From Gammaproteobacteria bacterium (GTDB lineage: Bacteria > Pseudomonadota > Gammaproteobacteria > SZUA-229): a stretch of 64,000 nt of DNA. The translations under genes and the position numbers were made by a program. Shown here one piece after another: positions 19,010-29,112 of the stretch. The stretch covers positions 61,316-125,315 of the forward strand of contig JAPHSS010000022.1 in the NCBI GenBank assembly GCA_026195255.1. Direction: 5' to 3'. The notes beneath the pieces are model-generated. The model did not search any database, was not told where the DNA came from, and saw only the letters and a program-made list of their open reading frames with translations. Every line of letters starts with the position of its first letter. Position 1 is the stretch's first letter.

Positions 19010-19284
19010 TTTTCTGATCAGCCTGCTACCGCAGTCTATTAACTTACTGTTAAAACCTGAGTGGCTTTTTATATAGTATTATGTGTATTGATAATCACAG
19101 GAAACGGACTTCTTTCAGGAATTATAAAGGCAGTGATTTTATGAGTTAGCCTCTGATCGTTTTCAAAACATAATTAAAATTGGCTACTATTGTTAACTCA
19201 CGGTTATTATCAAATTCAGTTATGCTCAGATTTTAGAGTTTTATGTAATGAAATAACCTGTTTTTATGTTTGTTGGCCATCACT

Positions 19285-19953
19285 TTAAATATTAAAAGCT
19301 GCTTCATCAACAAACCATACATCCGGTTCTACTCTGCTTACAGGTAATTGAATTCCTTTTTTAATTTTTTCCAGAGCTTCCTTTTTATTTTCTCCCGTGG
19401 CTATAACAATACACTCTCCTGCATTTCCAAGTATAGATAAACCCAGAGAAACACGTTCGTCTGGTGCTTTCGGTGCATTGTAAACAGGCACAACACTTCG
19501 TTTATCTTCGAGTGCCGGATTAGCTGGAAATAAACTCGCAGTATGACCATCTTCACCCATACCAAGAATAACAATATCCATAGTATTTATATCTTTTAAT
19601 AATACCTCATAGCTTTTAGCGCCGACTTCCGGCCCAAGTTCAGCAGGAATAGGATGAAATGAATTTTCGTATTTTGTTTGTTGTGAAAATAATTTAGCCC
19701 GTATCATGCCATCGTTACGTTCTATATGCCCTACCGGGTAGCAGCGTTCATCTCCCGGGTACCAGTGAATACTCTCCCATGGCAGCGACTCTTTTGAAAG
19801 TATCTCCAGGCAACGTGCGGGCGTACTGCCGCCGGGTAAAACAACGTGACAATGTCCTTTTTTATCGACACATTCATTTATTTTCTGAAAAATATAATCG
19901 GCAGCGGCCTGTGCTACAGCTTCAGAATTAATATAAACTTTTACGTTATTCAT
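19285..19953 (-). CDS. pgl: 6-phosphogluconolactonase
   Basis: Encodes 222 residues of the DevB/Pgl type, related to glucosamine-6-phosphate isomerases. V-V-L-P-G-G-S-T-P-A-R near residue 38, W-Y-P-G-D-E-R-C-Y-P near 84, and L-G-M-G-E-D-G-H-T-A-S-L-F-P near 133 are the substrate and active-site motifs. It hydrolyses 6-phosphogluconolactone to 6-phosphogluconate. It is the last gene of the long leftward operon and overlaps the end of zwf by 8 bases. The next step, gnd, lies separately near 40 kb. Confidence 0.94.
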   Translation of the reverse strand: MNNVKVYINSEAVAQAAADYIFQKINECVDKKGHCHVVLPGGSTPARCLEILSKESLPWESIHWYPGDERCYPVGHIERNDGMIRAKLFSQQTKYENSFHPIPAELGPEVGAKSYEVLLKDINTMDIVILGMGEDGHTASLFPANPALEDKRSVVPVYNAPKAPDERVSLGLSILGNAGECIVIATGENKKEALEKIKKGIQLPVSRVEPDVWFVDEAAFNI

Positions 19954-21445
19954 GTTGAGCTAAAGGCTTATGCCAGCCACCGACACAATCACGAGTGAGT
20001 TCATCCATTTCAGGAATATCCCAGCTACCAGAACGATAACGGGTTATAGATAGACGTTTTTTCCATTCATTCAAAATTGGTTCAACTATAGCCCAGGATG
20101 TTTCAACTTCATCAGCACGTGAAAACAACGTGCCATCACCAGTAAGTACATCATGCATGAGTATTTCATAAGCATCAGCAACATCTTCAGTATTATTCGC
20201 ATAGGGAGCACGCATAATCATGGGTTCATTATCTGTTGTAAGCCCGGGTTTTTTTGCATTCAACCTTAATACAACACCACCGTCCGGTTGCAGGCGAAAT
20301 ACCAGAGCATTAGCTGCAGGCACTGAAGCATGACTGTCAAATAAATTAAATGGTGGTTTACGAAAACGAATCATAACTTCTGATGCTCTTGCCTTCATTC
20401 GTTTACCTGACCAGAGGATAAATGGCACCCCTTGCCAGCGCCAGTTATCTATATAAAAACGCACAGCGGAAAATGTTTCTGTTGTGGATTCAGGCGGTAC
20501 AAACTCTTCTGCAACATAAGCTTGCGCCGCTTCACCTTCGACAGTACCCGATGCATATTGTGCTGAAACAGTTTGAATTTTTATCTGCTCCGGTTTAATG
20601 CTACGAATTGCTCGCAGTACTTTCATTTTTTCGTCACGAACCGCATCAGCACTAAATTCAACCGGAGGTTCCATGGCAACTAAAGTCATCATCTGCATAA
20701 GATGGCTTTGAATCATGTCACGTAATGCTCCCGATTTTTCATAGTATTTAGCACGGTATTCTATGCCGATTGTTTCCGATGCTGAAATCTGGATATGATC
20801 GATATAATTTCGATTCCACAACGGTTCCATTATACTATTGGCAAAACGATATACTAATAAATTTTGCACGCTTTCTTTGCCAAGATAATGATCTATTCTA
20901 TATATCTGCTTCTCGTCGAAAACTTTTTGCAGTTCTTTATTAAGTTCACGAGCACTTTCAAGATTATGCCCAAATGGTTTTTCAATGACTAATCGTCGAT
21001 AACCTTCATCTTCCTTAGCCAGTCCGGCACTTTCTAAGCCCTTAGTGACTTTTCCATACCAGTCAGGTGGTATTGCACAATAGAACATGGCGTTTTTTTT
21101 ACCGTCAATTTCGACCAGTGCTTCGGCAAGTCGTTCGAAGGTTGCTTCATCTCCAAGATCTCCCGGTACCATAATTAGACGTGAAAGAAATTTTTTCCAT
21201 TTTTTTTCACTTTTAACAATTTCAGGAGAGTACTCCTGCATACCTTCGCGCACTAGTTCAATCCATACTTCTTCAGTACGGTTATTTACTACGCCTACAA
21301 TTTTACTGTCATCATGCACCAGACCACAGTTAAGCATACGCACCAGTGCCGGTATCAACTTGCGTTTGCTCAGATCACCAGTAACACCAAAAATAACTAT
21401 ATTAGTCGGTTCTGCAGTCTTGATATTCCGATTAACAGCTACCAT
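19946..21445 (-). CDS. zwf: Glucose-6-phosphate 1-dehydrogenase
   Basis: Encodes 499 residues. The N-terminal nucleotide motif is G-V-T-G-D-L-S-K-R-K near residue 20. V-I-E-K-P-F-G and the catalytic R-I-D-H-Y-L-G-K-E follow in the first half. It oxidises glucose 6-phosphate to the lactone and yields NAD(P)H, opening the oxidative pentose-phosphate branch. It lies 50 bases after glgP and overlaps pgl, so glycogen-derived glucose phosphate can be sent straight to reducing power. Confidence 0.96.
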   Translation of the reverse strand: MVAVNRNIKTAEPTNIVIFGVTGDLSKRKLIPALVRMLNCGLVHDDSKIVGVVNNRTEEVWIELVREGMQEYSPEIVKSEKKWKKFLSRLIMVPGDLGDEATFERLAEALVEIDGKKNAMFYCAIPPDWYGKVTKGLESAGLAKEDEGYRRLVIEKPFGHNLESARELNKELQKVFDEKQIYRIDHYLGKESVQNLLVYRFANSIMEPLWNRNYIDHIQISASETIGIEYRAKYYEKSGALRDMIQSHLMQMMTLVAMEPPVEFSADAVRDEKMKVLRAIRSIKPEQIKIQTVSAQYASGTVEGEAAQAYVAEEFVPPESTTETFSAVRFYIDNWRWQGVPFILWSGKRMKARASEVMIRFRKPPFNLFDSHASVPAANALVFRLQPDGGVVLRLNAKKPGLTTDNEPMIMRAPYANNTEDVADAYEILMHDVLTGDGTLFSRADEVETSWAIVEPILNEWKKRLSITRYRSGSWDIPEMDELTRDCVGGWHKPLAQHE

Positions 21446-21495
21446 TGCTTTTTTTCCTCAAGTGATTTTAAATTATTGAAAATAACTGATGCATT

Positions 21496-23970
21496 TTAGA
21501 GCTTCCAGATATCTTCATTATATTCCTGCATTGTTCTATCTGTTGAAAAATAACCACTAGATGCCGTATTAAGAATGCTCTTATTAATCCAGCTTTTTCT
21601 GTCCTTATAACAGGCTGCAACTTTTTCCTGACAATCAATATAACTACGAAAATCTGCAATGGTTAACCAGTGATCATGGGGGCTTCGTATTGATCTTATA
21701 AGATCATTAAAGATATCGGGTTCAAATAAATTAAAATGTCCACTTTCAAGTAATTGTAATACTGCCTGAAGATCACTATCATTATCAATAAAACTTTGAG
21801 GGTTATAATTATGCTGCATTGCTGTTACTTCATCTGCTTTTAATCCAAACAGAAAAAAGTTATCTTCACCAACCTGTTCAAGTATTTCTATGTTGGCTCC
21901 ATCATAGGTTCCAATAGTTAATGCGCCATTCATCATGAATTTCATGTTTCCAGTGCCTGATGCTTCTTTTCCTGCTGTTGATATCTGTTCTGATAAATCT
22001 GTGCCAGGACAGATAACTTCCATTGCTGAAACATTAAAGTTAGGTATAAAAGCCAGTTTTAACTTTGAGTTAACATCCGGATCATTATTTATTATTTCAG
22101 CTACATTATTTACCAGCTTTATTAACAGTTTAGCCATATGATAACCGGGAGCAGCTTTTCCGCCTATTAACACATTACGTGCTGTCCAGTTCTCTGTATC
22201 TCCATTTTTTATGCGGATATATAAGTGTATTACGTGTAATACATTAAGCAACTGTCGCTTGTATTCATGGATACGTTTTACCTGAACATCAAACATAGCT
22301 TCAGGGTTAAACTCTATACCTGTTTCATTTAAAACAAGCTCAGCAAGGCGAGCTTTATTTTGTTGCTTAATTTCGAACCATTTTTGATGAAACTCGTGAT
22401 TGCCATTATTGGAAAATTCTTTCAGGTAATGAATATGACTCAGATCTGCTATCCATTCATATCCAATGTGCTCGGTGATCAGACTGCTCATTTCCGGATT
22501 CGCACGGGCCATCCATCTTCTTGGTGTAACACCATTGGTTTTATTATTAAATTTCTCAGGCCATAACTCATAAAAGTCTTTAAATAAACCATCAGTCAAC
22601 AATTGTGAATGTAATTTGGCAACGCCATTTACAGAGAAACTTCCAACTATGGCTAGATAAGCCATACGCACCTGTTTAGGACCACTTTCCTCAATGATTG
22701 ACATTCGTGACTGCCTATCAGTATCACCTGGCCATTTCAATGCAACTTCATGTAGAAAAATTTTATTAATCTGGTAAATAATTTCTATCAGGCGCGGCAG
22801 CAAACGCTCGAACAGTGAAACAGGCCAGCGTTCCAGAGCCTCTGGAAGTAAAGTATGATTGGTATAAGCCATGGTTTTCGTGGTTATTTCCCACGCAGGT
22901 TCCCACTCCATACGTTTTACATCCATTAACAGTCGCATCAGTTCTGCAACGGCAATGGTTGGGTGAGTATCATTCATCTGGAAAACATTGTAATCAGCAA
23001 ATTGTGAATAATCAGGGCCGTCAGTTTCTTCCCATAACCTCATTACATCTTGCAGACTGGCAGAAGCAAGAAAATATTGCTGTCGTAATCTAAGCTCTTT
23101 ACCACTTTCACTAGCATCATTCGGATACAACACCATAGAAATGTGTTCGGCATCGTTTTTAGCTTCTACCGCTTCAGAGTAACTACCTGCATTAAAGTCA
23201 TCTAAATTAAATTCATCGGTTGCGGTGGCTTTCCATAATCTGAGTGTGTTGATAGTTTCATTACAATAACCTGAAACAGGCATATCATAAGGTATAGCAA
23301 TTACATCATTAGTCTCTACCCAACGTACCCGATGAATTCCATCAGGGTCTCTGAAGTGCTCTGTGCGCCCGCCGAAATGTATGTTCTGCTCATATTCGGA
23401 GCGTGAAACTTCCCATGGATTACCGTCACGTAACCAGTGATCCGGTTCTTCAATTTGATAACCGTTTTCTATGTGCTGGCGAAACATTCCATATTCATAA
23501 CGAATACCGTAACCTATTACAGGTAACTCCAGTGTTGCACAGCTATCCATAAAGCAGGCTGCCAGGCGACCAAGACCACCGTTACCCAAACCTGCATCTG
23601 GTTCTTCTTCTATCAGATCTTCAAGCTCTACAGAAAAGTTACATAAGGCTTCACGTGTTTCTTTTTCCAGATCCAGATTAAGTAAATGATTTCCTAACGC
23701 ACGACCAATTAAGAACTCTAATGACATGTAATAAGCTTTACGAACACGAGGTTTTTTATGGCGTTGCCAGGTTGTGTGCCACCTTGCCATTATGCGATCA
23801 CGTATGGTCAGGGACATGGCTTCATACACATAAAACGGCTGGCAACTTAAAAAGTGCCCAAGATGATTTCTAAGGTAGCGATGGAAACCTTCAGACAATG
23901 AACGACTGTCAGCTGGCAGGGGATCCATTTCTGGAATTTTACTTGTATCTACCCAATTTTTTTTTGACAT
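21496..23970 (-). CDS. glgP: Glycogen/starch phosphorylase
   Basis: Encodes 824 residues, the normal length for GT35 phosphorylases. V-K-R-I-H-E-Y-K-R-Q and the pyridoxal-phosphate lysine motif E-A-S-G-T-G-N-M-K-F-M-M-N-G in the C-terminal third are intact, as is G-N-G-G-L-G-R-L-A-A-C-F near residue 126. It releases glucose 1-phosphate from alpha-1,4-glucan ends. AGAGAA precedes the ATG by 6-7 bases. It lies between glgA and zwf, so degradation and synthesis genes share a transcript; control is likely allosteric or by promoter choice. Confidence 0.97.
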   Translation of the reverse strand: MSKKNWVDTSKIPEMDPLPADSRSLSEGFHRYLRNHLGHFLSCQPFYVYEAMSLTIRDRIMARWHTTWQRHKKPRVRKAYYMSLEFLIGRALGNHLLNLDLEKETREALCNFSVELEDLIEEEPDAGLGNGGLGRLAACFMDSCATLELPVIGYGIRYEYGMFRQHIENGYQIEEPDHWLRDGNPWEVSRSEYEQNIHFGGRTEHFRDPDGIHRVRWVETNDVIAIPYDMPVSGYCNETINTLRLWKATATDEFNLDDFNAGSYSEAVEAKNDAEHISMVLYPNDASESGKELRLRQQYFLASASLQDVMRLWEETDGPDYSQFADYNVFQMNDTHPTIAVAELMRLLMDVKRMEWEPAWEITTKTMAYTNHTLLPEALERWPVSLFERLLPRLIEIIYQINKIFLHEVALKWPGDTDRQSRMSIIEESGPKQVRMAYLAIVGSFSVNGVAKLHSQLLTDGLFKDFYELWPEKFNNKTNGVTPRRWMARANPEMSSLITEHIGYEWIADLSHIHYLKEFSNNGNHEFHQKWFEIKQQNKARLAELVLNETGIEFNPEAMFDVQVKRIHEYKRQLLNVLHVIHLYIRIKNGDTENWTARNVLIGGKAAPGYHMAKLLIKLVNNVAEIINNDPDVNSKLKLAFIPNFNVSAMEVICPGTDLSEQISTAGKEASGTGNMKFMMNGALTIGTYDGANIEILEQVGEDNFFLFGLKADEVTAMQHNYNPQSFIDNDSDLQAVLQLLESGHFNLFEPDIFNDLIRSIRSPHDHWLTIADFRSYIDCQEKVAACYKDRKSWINKSILNTASSGYFSTDRTMQEYNEDIWKL

Positions 23971-24023
23971 GTTAATTCTCTATCATTTTTTATATATTTA
24001 ATCGTGAATTTTTAATTGCGAAG

Positions 24024-25472
24024 TTATTTTTGGTACAGCTCCTGATATTTCTTTGCACTGGTTTCCCAACCCAGTTCCTGAGCCATTGCTGTTTCACATA
24101 TTTGCTGCCACTGCTCTGGTTTATTATAGACTTTCAAAGCACGTTTAACAGTTGATAATAAAGCTTCAACACTAACTTTATCAAAAACAAAACCATTTGC
24201 TGTTTTATTTTTAATAGTTTTCGCGGTTGTGTTGATTACTGTATCTGCAAGGCCTCCAGTGAAGTTTACGATGGGAGGTGTTCCATAACGTAAACTATAC
24301 ATCTGGTTTAAACCACATGGCTCAAAGCGTGATGGCATAAGAAACATATCACAGCCCGCTTCGATTTTATGCGCTAGTTCCTCGGAATAACAAATATGAA
24401 CAGCTAGTCGCGTGGGATATTTTTCAGCGAGTAATCTTAACTCTTCTTCAAATAAAGCATTGCCTGAACCTAGAATAATAACTGCAATATCGGTCTTTTC
24501 AAAAAGCCCCGGTAACATTGAAATAATCAGGTCAATACCTTTTTGTTCAACCAGTCTGCCAATAAAACCCAGTAATGGTGCACTGGTTTTTTGTAGACCC
24601 GTTTTTACTAACAAATCCTGTTTGTTAATTAATTTGTTTTTTTGCCAGTTCTTATCAAGCTTATAGTTTTTTGTAAGGTGCCTATCGGTTTCAGGATTCC
24701 ATATTTCAGTATCAATACCATTTAAAATACCACTGAGTTTATTACCCAGGTGTTGCAGTACACCTTCAAATCGATAACCAAACTCGGGAGTACTGATTTC
24801 TTTAGCATAAGTCGGACTTACTGTGGTGATATGATCAGAAAATACCATGCCCGATTTTAACATAGAGAATCCGTCATGAAATTCTAGAAGATCAGATGAC
24901 CACCACTCTGGAGGTAAAGTCAGTGATGCAAAAACCTCATAGGGAAAATGACCGTCATAGGCTAAATTATGAATAGTAAAAACGCTTTTTGGTCGTGGAT
25001 ATGACATGCTTAAAAAAGCAGGTACCAGACCGGTTTGCCAGTCGTGACTATGTATTACATCGGGTACCCAGTCAGTACCCGGTATACCTTTTGCTAACTG
25101 GGCAACTGCACGACTGAAGACACTGAAACGTTCTGCATTATCGGGCCAGTTAAAACCTTGCGGGTTCACATAGGGGTTACCTGCCCTGTCAAATAAAGCA
25201 GGTACATCAATCAAGTATAAATATTCTTCTGGATTTTGCAGATGCGCCTGTAAAATAAACGCCCTGTGTGTAACACCTATGCCGGGCAAATCCCAGTAAC
25301 CGAGTTCTTTTAATGAGTCTACAGATGCAAGTACATCTCGATATGCAGGTAATACCAGTCGAACATCATCACCCTGTTTATTAAGAGCAAGCGGTAAACT
25401 GTGTACGACATCACCCAGCCCACCCGTTTTAACATGAGGAAATGCTTCGCTGGCGGCAAATAAAATATTCAA
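24024..25472 (-). CDS. glgA: Glycogen synthase (ADP-glucose type)
   Basis: Encodes 482 residues of family GT5. The N-terminal H-V-K-T-G-G-L-G-D-V-V motif (about 14-24) binds ADP-glucose. The C-terminal E-P-C-G-L-N-Q-M-Y-S-L-R-Y-G-T and F-T-G-G-L-A-D-T-V contain the conserved catalytic Glu. It extends alpha-1,4 chains from ADP-glucose. Its start overlaps the end of glgB by 4 bases (ATGA). The length fits typical bacterial GlgA. Confidence 0.96.
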   Translation of the reverse strand: MNILFAASEAFPHVKTGGLGDVVHSLPLALNKQGDDVRLVLPAYRDVLASVDSLKELGYWDLPGIGVTHRAFILQAHLQNPEEYLYLIDVPALFDRAGNPYVNPQGFNWPDNAERFSVFSRAVAQLAKGIPGTDWVPDVIHSHDWQTGLVPAFLSMSYPRPKSVFTIHNLAYDGHFPYEVFASLTLPPEWWSSDLLEFHDGFSMLKSGMVFSDHITTVSPTYAKEISTPEFGYRFEGVLQHLGNKLSGILNGIDTEIWNPETDRHLTKNYKLDKNWQKNKLINKQDLLVKTGLQKTSAPLLGFIGRLVEQKGIDLIISMLPGLFEKTDIAVIILGSGNALFEEELRLLAEKYPTRLAVHICYSEELAHKIEAGCDMFLMPSRFEPCGLNQMYSLRYGTPPIVNFTGGLADTVINTTAKTIKNKTANGFVFDKVSVEALLSTVKRALKVYNKPEQWQQICETAMAQELGWETSAKKYQELYQK

Positions 25473-27637
25473 GAGTCTAACTTCTTCAGGAACAGTGCGG
25501 CCAATGGTGGAATCGTTAACCTCAGGCTATTTTCAAAACCATGATCAAACTGTTGCTGGCTTTGAACTTCACCAGCATTACCCATATCTGATCCCCCGTA
25601 CCAGGCCGCATCTGAATTAAATACTTCTTTATAAACCGCCGCATCAGGAACACCAATAATATAATTTTCCAAAGGTGCGGGGGTAAAATTAAATACACAT
25701 ACAAATGTGTCATTTTGTGAACGACGAATAAACGCTAATACAGAATTATCTACATCATCACAACTGAGCCATTGAAAACCCTGATAATCAAAATCAAAAA
25801 AATACAAAGCCGGGTTATTACGGTAAACCGAATTGAGGTCACTGATAAGATTTGTCAGCCCAGCATGTTTATCTAAACCGAAAATTTCCCAGTCGAGTGA
25901 TTTTGCTTCATTCCATTCATTCCATTGACCGAACTCGCCCCCCATAAAAAGCAATTTCTTACCCGGGTGTGCGTACTGGTATGCATACAACACTCGCAGG
26001 TTGGCAAATTTCTGCCAGACATCACCTGGCATTTTATCCAGCATGCTGCGTTTCATGTGTACAACTTCATCATGTGACAGAGGTAATACAAAGTTTTCAC
26101 TATAGGCATAAAGTTGACTGAAGGTCAGCTGATTCTGATGAAACCTTCGATATAAAGGGTCTGTTTGTGCGTAATTCAGGGTGTCGTGCATCCAGCCCAT
26201 ATTCCATTTCATGGAAAAGCCAAGGCCACCACCATCGGTTGGCCGTGAAACCTGAGGCCAGTCTGTACTCTCTTCTGCCAGTGTGATCACGCCGGGGAAT
26301 TCAGCGTGTACAACGTTGTTGAGGTTACGTATAAAATCTATTGCTTCAAGATGCTCTCGTCCACCATGATCATTGGGCGACCATTGCCCGTGTTCACGAG
26401 AGTAATCCAGATATAACATGGAGGCCACAGCATCTACACGCAGACCATCAAGGTGAAATTCCTCAATCCAGTAAACTGCATTAGCAATTAGAAAATTACG
26501 TACTTCGTTGCGACCGTAATTAAATATGAGTGTGCCCCATTCAATATGCTGACCCTTATTTGGGTCAGCATATTCATAACAGCTTTCACCGGTAAATCGG
26601 GCAAGTGCAAATTCATCACGTGGAAAATGAGCCGGCACCCAGTCAAGAATAATACCAATACCATTTTGATGTGCACTATCAATCAGATAGCGAAGTTCAT
26701 CCGCACTGCCATGCCTTGAAGTTGGCGCATAGTAACCACTAACCTGATATCCCCATGATTCATCCAGTGGATGTTCTGTGAAAGGCAGAAATTCAATGTG
26801 CGTATATCCCAGATTTTTTACATAAGGTATAAGCTGGTCTGCCATTTCACTATAACTTAGAAAACTACCATCATCATGACGCCGCCATGAACCTGCATGA
26901 ACTTCATAAATTGTTATGGGCTCGTGTAACCACTGCCATTTTTTACGCTGCGACAACCAGTTATGATCAGCCCATTTATAGTTATCAATGGCGGTAATCT
27001 TACTTGTGGTATCAGGACGCAGTCCCATTGACCTGGCATAGGGGTCTGTCTTTTGAATGATTTCATCACTGCGAGTGCGAATTTCAAATTTGTAATTATC
27101 TGCTGCGTGTAAGCCCGGTATAAAAAGTTCCCATACAGCAGATTCACCACGGATACGCATGGGGTGGCGTAAACCATGCCATCCGTTAAAGTCACCGATT
27201 ACGCTAACCCTTTTAACGTTAGGCGCCCATACAGCAAACAGGCAGCCTTCAATATCATCAATAGTCTGTAACCGTGCACCCAGAAAACGGTATATATGAA
27301 GATGCGTGCCTGCGCTAAACAGGTTTAGATCAAAATCACTGAGCACTGGCTGAAAGCTATAAGGCGAAATGACTTGATGAGATTCTTTCGAGGATTTTTC
27401 AATCCACTTTAAACTATAATGCAGTGGTAAATTATCTTTCTGTTGCTTGCTGATATTTAGTTCAAACGTATCAGTACCTTCACAGCGAATCATAGGGCCA
27501 ATATTTTCCAGCTCAACACTTTCAGCTGATGGCATAAAAGCACGTATTATATATCCAGCTCGCGCTGGATGTATGCCCAACCACTCAAAAGGATCGTGAT
27601 GTAAGCCCTGCTGTATTCTGGTTACTGCTTCAATCAT
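25469..27637 (-). CDS. glgB: 1,4-alpha-glucan branching enzyme
   Basis: Encodes 722 residues: two N-terminal beta domains including the CBM48 module (W-A-P-N-V-K-R-V-S-V-I-G-D-F-N-G-W), then the GH13 barrel. Catalytic segments are visible: G-L-R-V-D-A-V-A-S-M (nucleophile Asp), T-L-A-E-E-S-T-D (acid/base Glu), and L-S-H-D-E-V-V-H. It makes the alpha-1,6 branches of glycogen. It is flanked by malQ (9-base gap) and glgA (4-base overlap) on the same strand. Confidence 0.97.
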   Translation of the reverse strand: MIEAVTRIQQGLHHDPFEWLGIHPARAGYIIRAFMPSAESVELENIGPMIRCEGTDTFELNISKQQKDNLPLHYSLKWIEKSSKESHQVISPYSFQPVLSDFDLNLFSAGTHLHIYRFLGARLQTIDDIEGCLFAVWAPNVKRVSVIGDFNGWHGLRHPMRIRGESAVWELFIPGLHAADNYKFEIRTRSDEIIQKTDPYARSMGLRPDTTSKITAIDNYKWADHNWLSQRKKWQWLHEPITIYEVHAGSWRRHDDGSFLSYSEMADQLIPYVKNLGYTHIEFLPFTEHPLDESWGYQVSGYYAPTSRHGSADELRYLIDSAHQNGIGIILDWVPAHFPRDEFALARFTGESCYEYADPNKGQHIEWGTLIFNYGRNEVRNFLIANAVYWIEEFHLDGLRVDAVASMLYLDYSREHGQWSPNDHGGREHLEAIDFIRNLNNVVHAEFPGVITLAEESTDWPQVSRPTDGGGLGFSMKWNMGWMHDTLNYAQTDPLYRRFHQNQLTFSQLYAYSENFVLPLSHDEVVHMKRSMLDKMPGDVWQKFANLRVLYAYQYAHPGKKLLFMGGEFGQWNEWNEAKSLDWEIFGLDKHAGLTNLISDLNSVYRNNPALYFFDFDYQGFQWLSCDDVDNSVLAFIRRSQNDTFVCVFNFTPAPLENYIIGVPDAAVYKEVFNSDAAWYGGSDMGNAGEVQSQQQFDHGFENSLRLTIPPLAALFLKKLDS

Positions 27638-27646
27638 TTTATTACT

Positions 27647-29110
27647 TTAATCTGTCGGTTTAATTAACCGATCTGCCTTTTGATTACGTAAGCGAATTTT
27701 TTCAATATGCCTGTTATCTTTATTATGTTCAATTAGCGACCATTGAAACTGCCATTGCCAGTTTCCTGTGTTAGTGCCTGGTGTATTCATTCGTGCATTT
27801 GAGTCCAGGTGAAAACAGTCCTGTATTGGAATGATACAAATATTTGCACGTGAAAACATCGCATTATCAACCATTTTTTCAACTACCAGGTCTGCTACTT
27901 CGGTACTATTATCCCAGCATCCCTGATGATCTGCCAGCGTATCGTCATTTTCATGCTCATCTAACTCTGGCAGGTCTAATGTCCGCAATACATGATTTTT
28001 TACATCATCTTCAAGCTTATTAAACCAGCCTTTTGTTGTATCATTATCGTGAGTACCAGTATAAACCACATTATCTTCTTCTATATTTTGAGGTTTATGT
28101 GGATTGTCTTCAAATTCATCAAAGCCAAACTGTAATATCGACATACCCGGTAAATGGTATTTCTTTCTTAATGCGGTAACCTCAGGTGTGATAACGCCAA
28201 GATCTTCAGCAACAAAAGGCAGCTGACTGTTATTATCTTTTAGACTCATTTTTATAGCCGACAGTAACTCATCACCAGGTATTTTCTGCCAATGTCCATC
28301 AACCGCCGTTTCACATGAAGCATCAATCATCCATGCTGCTTCAAGCCCCCTGAAGTGATCAATGCGCACTAGATCAAATAGTTCAAGGTGGTGATGAATC
28401 CTTTTTATCCACCAGGCATAATCATCTTTATGCATAGCCTCCCAGTCATAATGAGGGTTGCCCCACCGTTGACCTGTGTCTGAGAAGTAATCCGGCGGAA
28501 CACCACTAACCACCTCCATTTTACCACTGCTATCAAGTAAAAATAACTCACGGTGAGCCCATACATCAGCGCTATCATGGCCAATATAAATTGGCATATC
28601 TCCAAATAGCAGTATGTTCAGCTCGGATGCTTTTACTCTTATTTCTTGCCAGCGTTTATGTAACTGATATTGCTGCCATTTAAGTTCAAGTAAAGTCTCT
28701 TTATAAAGTTGAGCCGAGTCTTGTAAAACAGCCGGGTCACGAAATTTCCATTGATCTGGCCAGTCTATCCAGGCTGAATCGTTGAAATGCTGTTTTAATA
28801 CTTTGAACAGTACATAGTCATCAAGCCAGTACTCCTGATTGTTACAAAAAGCGATAAAATCATTATCACTTTCATTACTCGCTGGAATATCGGTTAGTAA
28901 TAGCGGGTTAAATGCAAAGGCAGAACTACATTGATAAGGGGAAAGTCCAGCCTGTGGTTCGCCCAGTGGCAATACCTGCCATATACTAAAACCGGTATCG
29001 AATAAAATATTAAGCCAACGCTCTACATCACTGTCTAGTTGACCGGATGGCAGTGATGTAGGATGCAATAAAATACCTGCACGACGTAGTTGCAGATCAG
29101 GTGTGGGCAT
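27647..29110 (-). CDS. malQ: 4-alpha-glucanotransferase (amylomaltase)
   Basis: Encodes 487 residues of family GH77, the short bacterial form. The start R-A-G-I-L-L-H-P-T-S-L-P-S is diagnostic. V-R-I-D-H-F-R-G-L-E carries the nucleophile Asp, V-A-E-D-L-G-V-I the acid/base Glu, and Y-T-G-T-H-D-N-D-T the third catalytic Asp. It transfers glucan segments and trims short chains left by phosphorylase. Only 2 bases separate it from the GH57 gene upstream. Confidence 0.96.
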   Translation of the reverse strand: MPTPDLQLRRAGILLHPTSLPSGQLDSDVERWLNILFDTGFSIWQVLPLGEPQAGLSPYQCSSAFAFNPLLLTDIPASNESDNDFIAFCNNQEYWLDDYVLFKVLKQHFNDSAWIDWPDQWKFRDPAVLQDSAQLYKETLLELKWQQYQLHKRWQEIRVKASELNILLFGDMPIYIGHDSADVWAHRELFLLDSSGKMEVVSGVPPDYFSDTGQRWGNPHYDWEAMHKDDYAWWIKRIHHHLELFDLVRIDHFRGLEAAWMIDASCETAVDGHWQKIPGDELLSAIKMSLKDNNSQLPFVAEDLGVITPEVTALRKKYHLPGMSILQFGFDEFEDNPHKPQNIEEDNVVYTGTHDNDTTKGWFNKLEDDVKNHVLRTLDLPELDEHENDDTLADHQGCWDNSTEVADLVVEKMVDNAMFSRANICIIPIQDCFHLDSNARMNTPGTNTGNWQWQFQWSLIEHNKDNRHIEKIRLRNQKADRLIKPTD

Positions 29111-29112
29111 AT